Origin: Propionibacteriaceae bacterium
Lineage (GTDB): Bacteria > Actinomycetota > Actinomycetes > Propionibacteriales > Propionibacteriaceae
Length of the DNA stretch: 64,000 nt
Assembly (NCBI GenBank): GCA_017306015.1
Contig: JAFKJK010000026.1
Coordinates: 54,685 to 118,684 of the forward strand
Reading direction: 5' to 3'
Shown here: positions 63,455 through 64,000 of the stretch, in pieces
How the letters are laid out: each line of letters starts with the position of its first letter
Position numbering within the stretch: position 1 is the first letter of the stretch
The notes under the pieces: generated by a model
What the model saw: only the letters and a program-made list of their open reading frames with translations
What the model was told of the DNA's origin: nothing
Database searches by the model: none
Position numbers and translations under genes: made by a program

Positions 63455-63559
63455 CACCGCAAGGCTACCCGGATCTGGTTCCGCCCACGCCTGTGGACGG
63501 CCGGATCGGGCCTGTGGACAGTGACCCTTTTCGTCTCCGGACGCCGATGATGTGCGGGC

Positions 63560-64000
63560 GTGAGTGTCTCCGAAACGCCGGCTCGTCTCGCCGTCCACAC
63601 TGTCGAGGATCTGGTCGGCCTGGTGCCGTACCTGATCGGCTTCCATCCGCGGGATTCGCTGGTGGCTGTCGTCCTGCGCGACGGCCGGGTCGAGGTGACG
63701 GCCCGCGTCAACCTGGCCGAGGTCGCCGGGACGGACGGCCAGGCGTACCTGATCGGGCGGCTGCTCGACCGGTTCCCGTCGGCCGAGCTCTGGTTCCTGG
63801 CGTTCACCGAGGACGAGGAGCTGGCCTGGGCGGTGCTGGCGGGCTGCGCCGCCCTGTGCGGGGTGATGCGGCTGGGCCGGGTCGTCCACGTGAACTCGAC
63901 CCACTGGAGGGTCGACACCCCGGCCGGCGACGGCGGCCCGGTGGGGGTCAGCGCCGCCGCCGCCGAGGCCGCGGTGCTGGGACTGCCGGCCCGGCCCTCC
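63560..64000 (+). CDS. DUF4192 protein, cut by the window end
   Basis: Starts at GTG 63560 and stays open for 147 codons to the edge of the window. The N-terminus LAVHTVEDLVGLVPYLIGFHPRDSLVAVVL is the DUF4192 hallmark; later AELWFLAFTEDEELAWAVL fits. Actinobacterial family of unknown function. A GATGAT box lies eight bases upstream. Confidence 0.85.
   Translation, partial: MSVSETPARLAVHTVEDLVGLVPYLIGFHPRDSLVAVVLRDGRVEVTARVNLAEVAGTDGQAYLIGRLLDRFPSAELWFLAFTEDEELAWAVLAGCAALCGVMRLGRVVHVNSTHWRVDTPAGDGGPVGVSAAAAEAAVLGLPARPS

Overview
The window is chromosomal DNA of a high-GC actinobacterium. The evidence is the gene order rne, rplU-rpmA-obg-proB-proA and nadD-rsfS-phosphatase, frequent GTG starts, an extended RNase E-type protein with a long acidic/basic N-terminus, an actinobacterial-type NadE, and many genes whose TANNNT -10 box lies 6-7 bases before the start codon (leaderless mRNAs). 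A Propionibacteriaceae-like origin is my guess from gene content; it is not proven. I see no phage, insertion sequence, CRISPR array or rRNA. There is one tRNA (Ala-GGC).

Layout. 1-3260: rne with a structured leader, then a palindromic repeat island. 3259-8683: nadE (carrying an in-frame 84-bp repeat insertion), an alpha/beta hydrolase, ogt, a broken ada-alkA fusion and a LysE exporter. 8829-17526: a CDF-like membrane protein, rplU-rpmA, two tandem LppM-like lipoproteins, obg, proB, two tandem SWEET-like seven-helix proteins and proA. 17550-21293: secreted polysaccharide deacetylase, a 43-aa membrane peptide, nadD, rsfS, a histidine phosphatase and a frameshifted relE. 21300-32365: secreted glycerophosphodiesterase, a Tat-exported DUF1501/DUF1800 operon, assorted membrane and hypothetical proteins, a vapBC-type toxin pair, a decayed MmyB-like regulator, tRNA-Ala, a PAP2 phosphatase, an OsmC protein and a lipoprotein sugar-dehydrogenase homologue. 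32381-40379: glgP, the nadABC operon, a permease remnant bracketed by long perfect hairpins, and the NAD regulator nrtR. 40459-44199: DUF2207, AlbA_2 and DMT membrane proteins.

44214-58859 is the most coherent accessory system. A leftward operon encodes a GH94 phosphorylase of about 1,095 aa, a GH3 beta-glucosidase and a GH35-type glycosidase. A divergent rightward operon encodes an Opp-type ABC importer (lipoprotein, two permeases, one fused double ATPase) followed by a LacI regulator. All three enzymes lack signal peptides, so the logic is import of intact oligosaccharide, then cytoplasmic phosphorolysis and hydrolysis. The GH94 size class and the GH94-GH3 pairing suggest beta-1,2-glucan (sophoro-oligosaccharide) use; that assignment is inference. 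58894-64000 holds an ATP-dependent DNA ligase, a divergent base-excision glycosylase, a GT4 glycosyltransferase, a small anchored protein and the start of a DUF4192 protein.

Themes. NAD synthesis is heavily represented (nadA, B, C, D, E and nrtR), and two of these genes carry short mobile repeats inside the reading frame. Several genes are visibly decaying (ada-alkA, relE, the MmyB regulator, the FtsX permease), each with an identifiable lesion. Three long perfect hairpins sit between genes.
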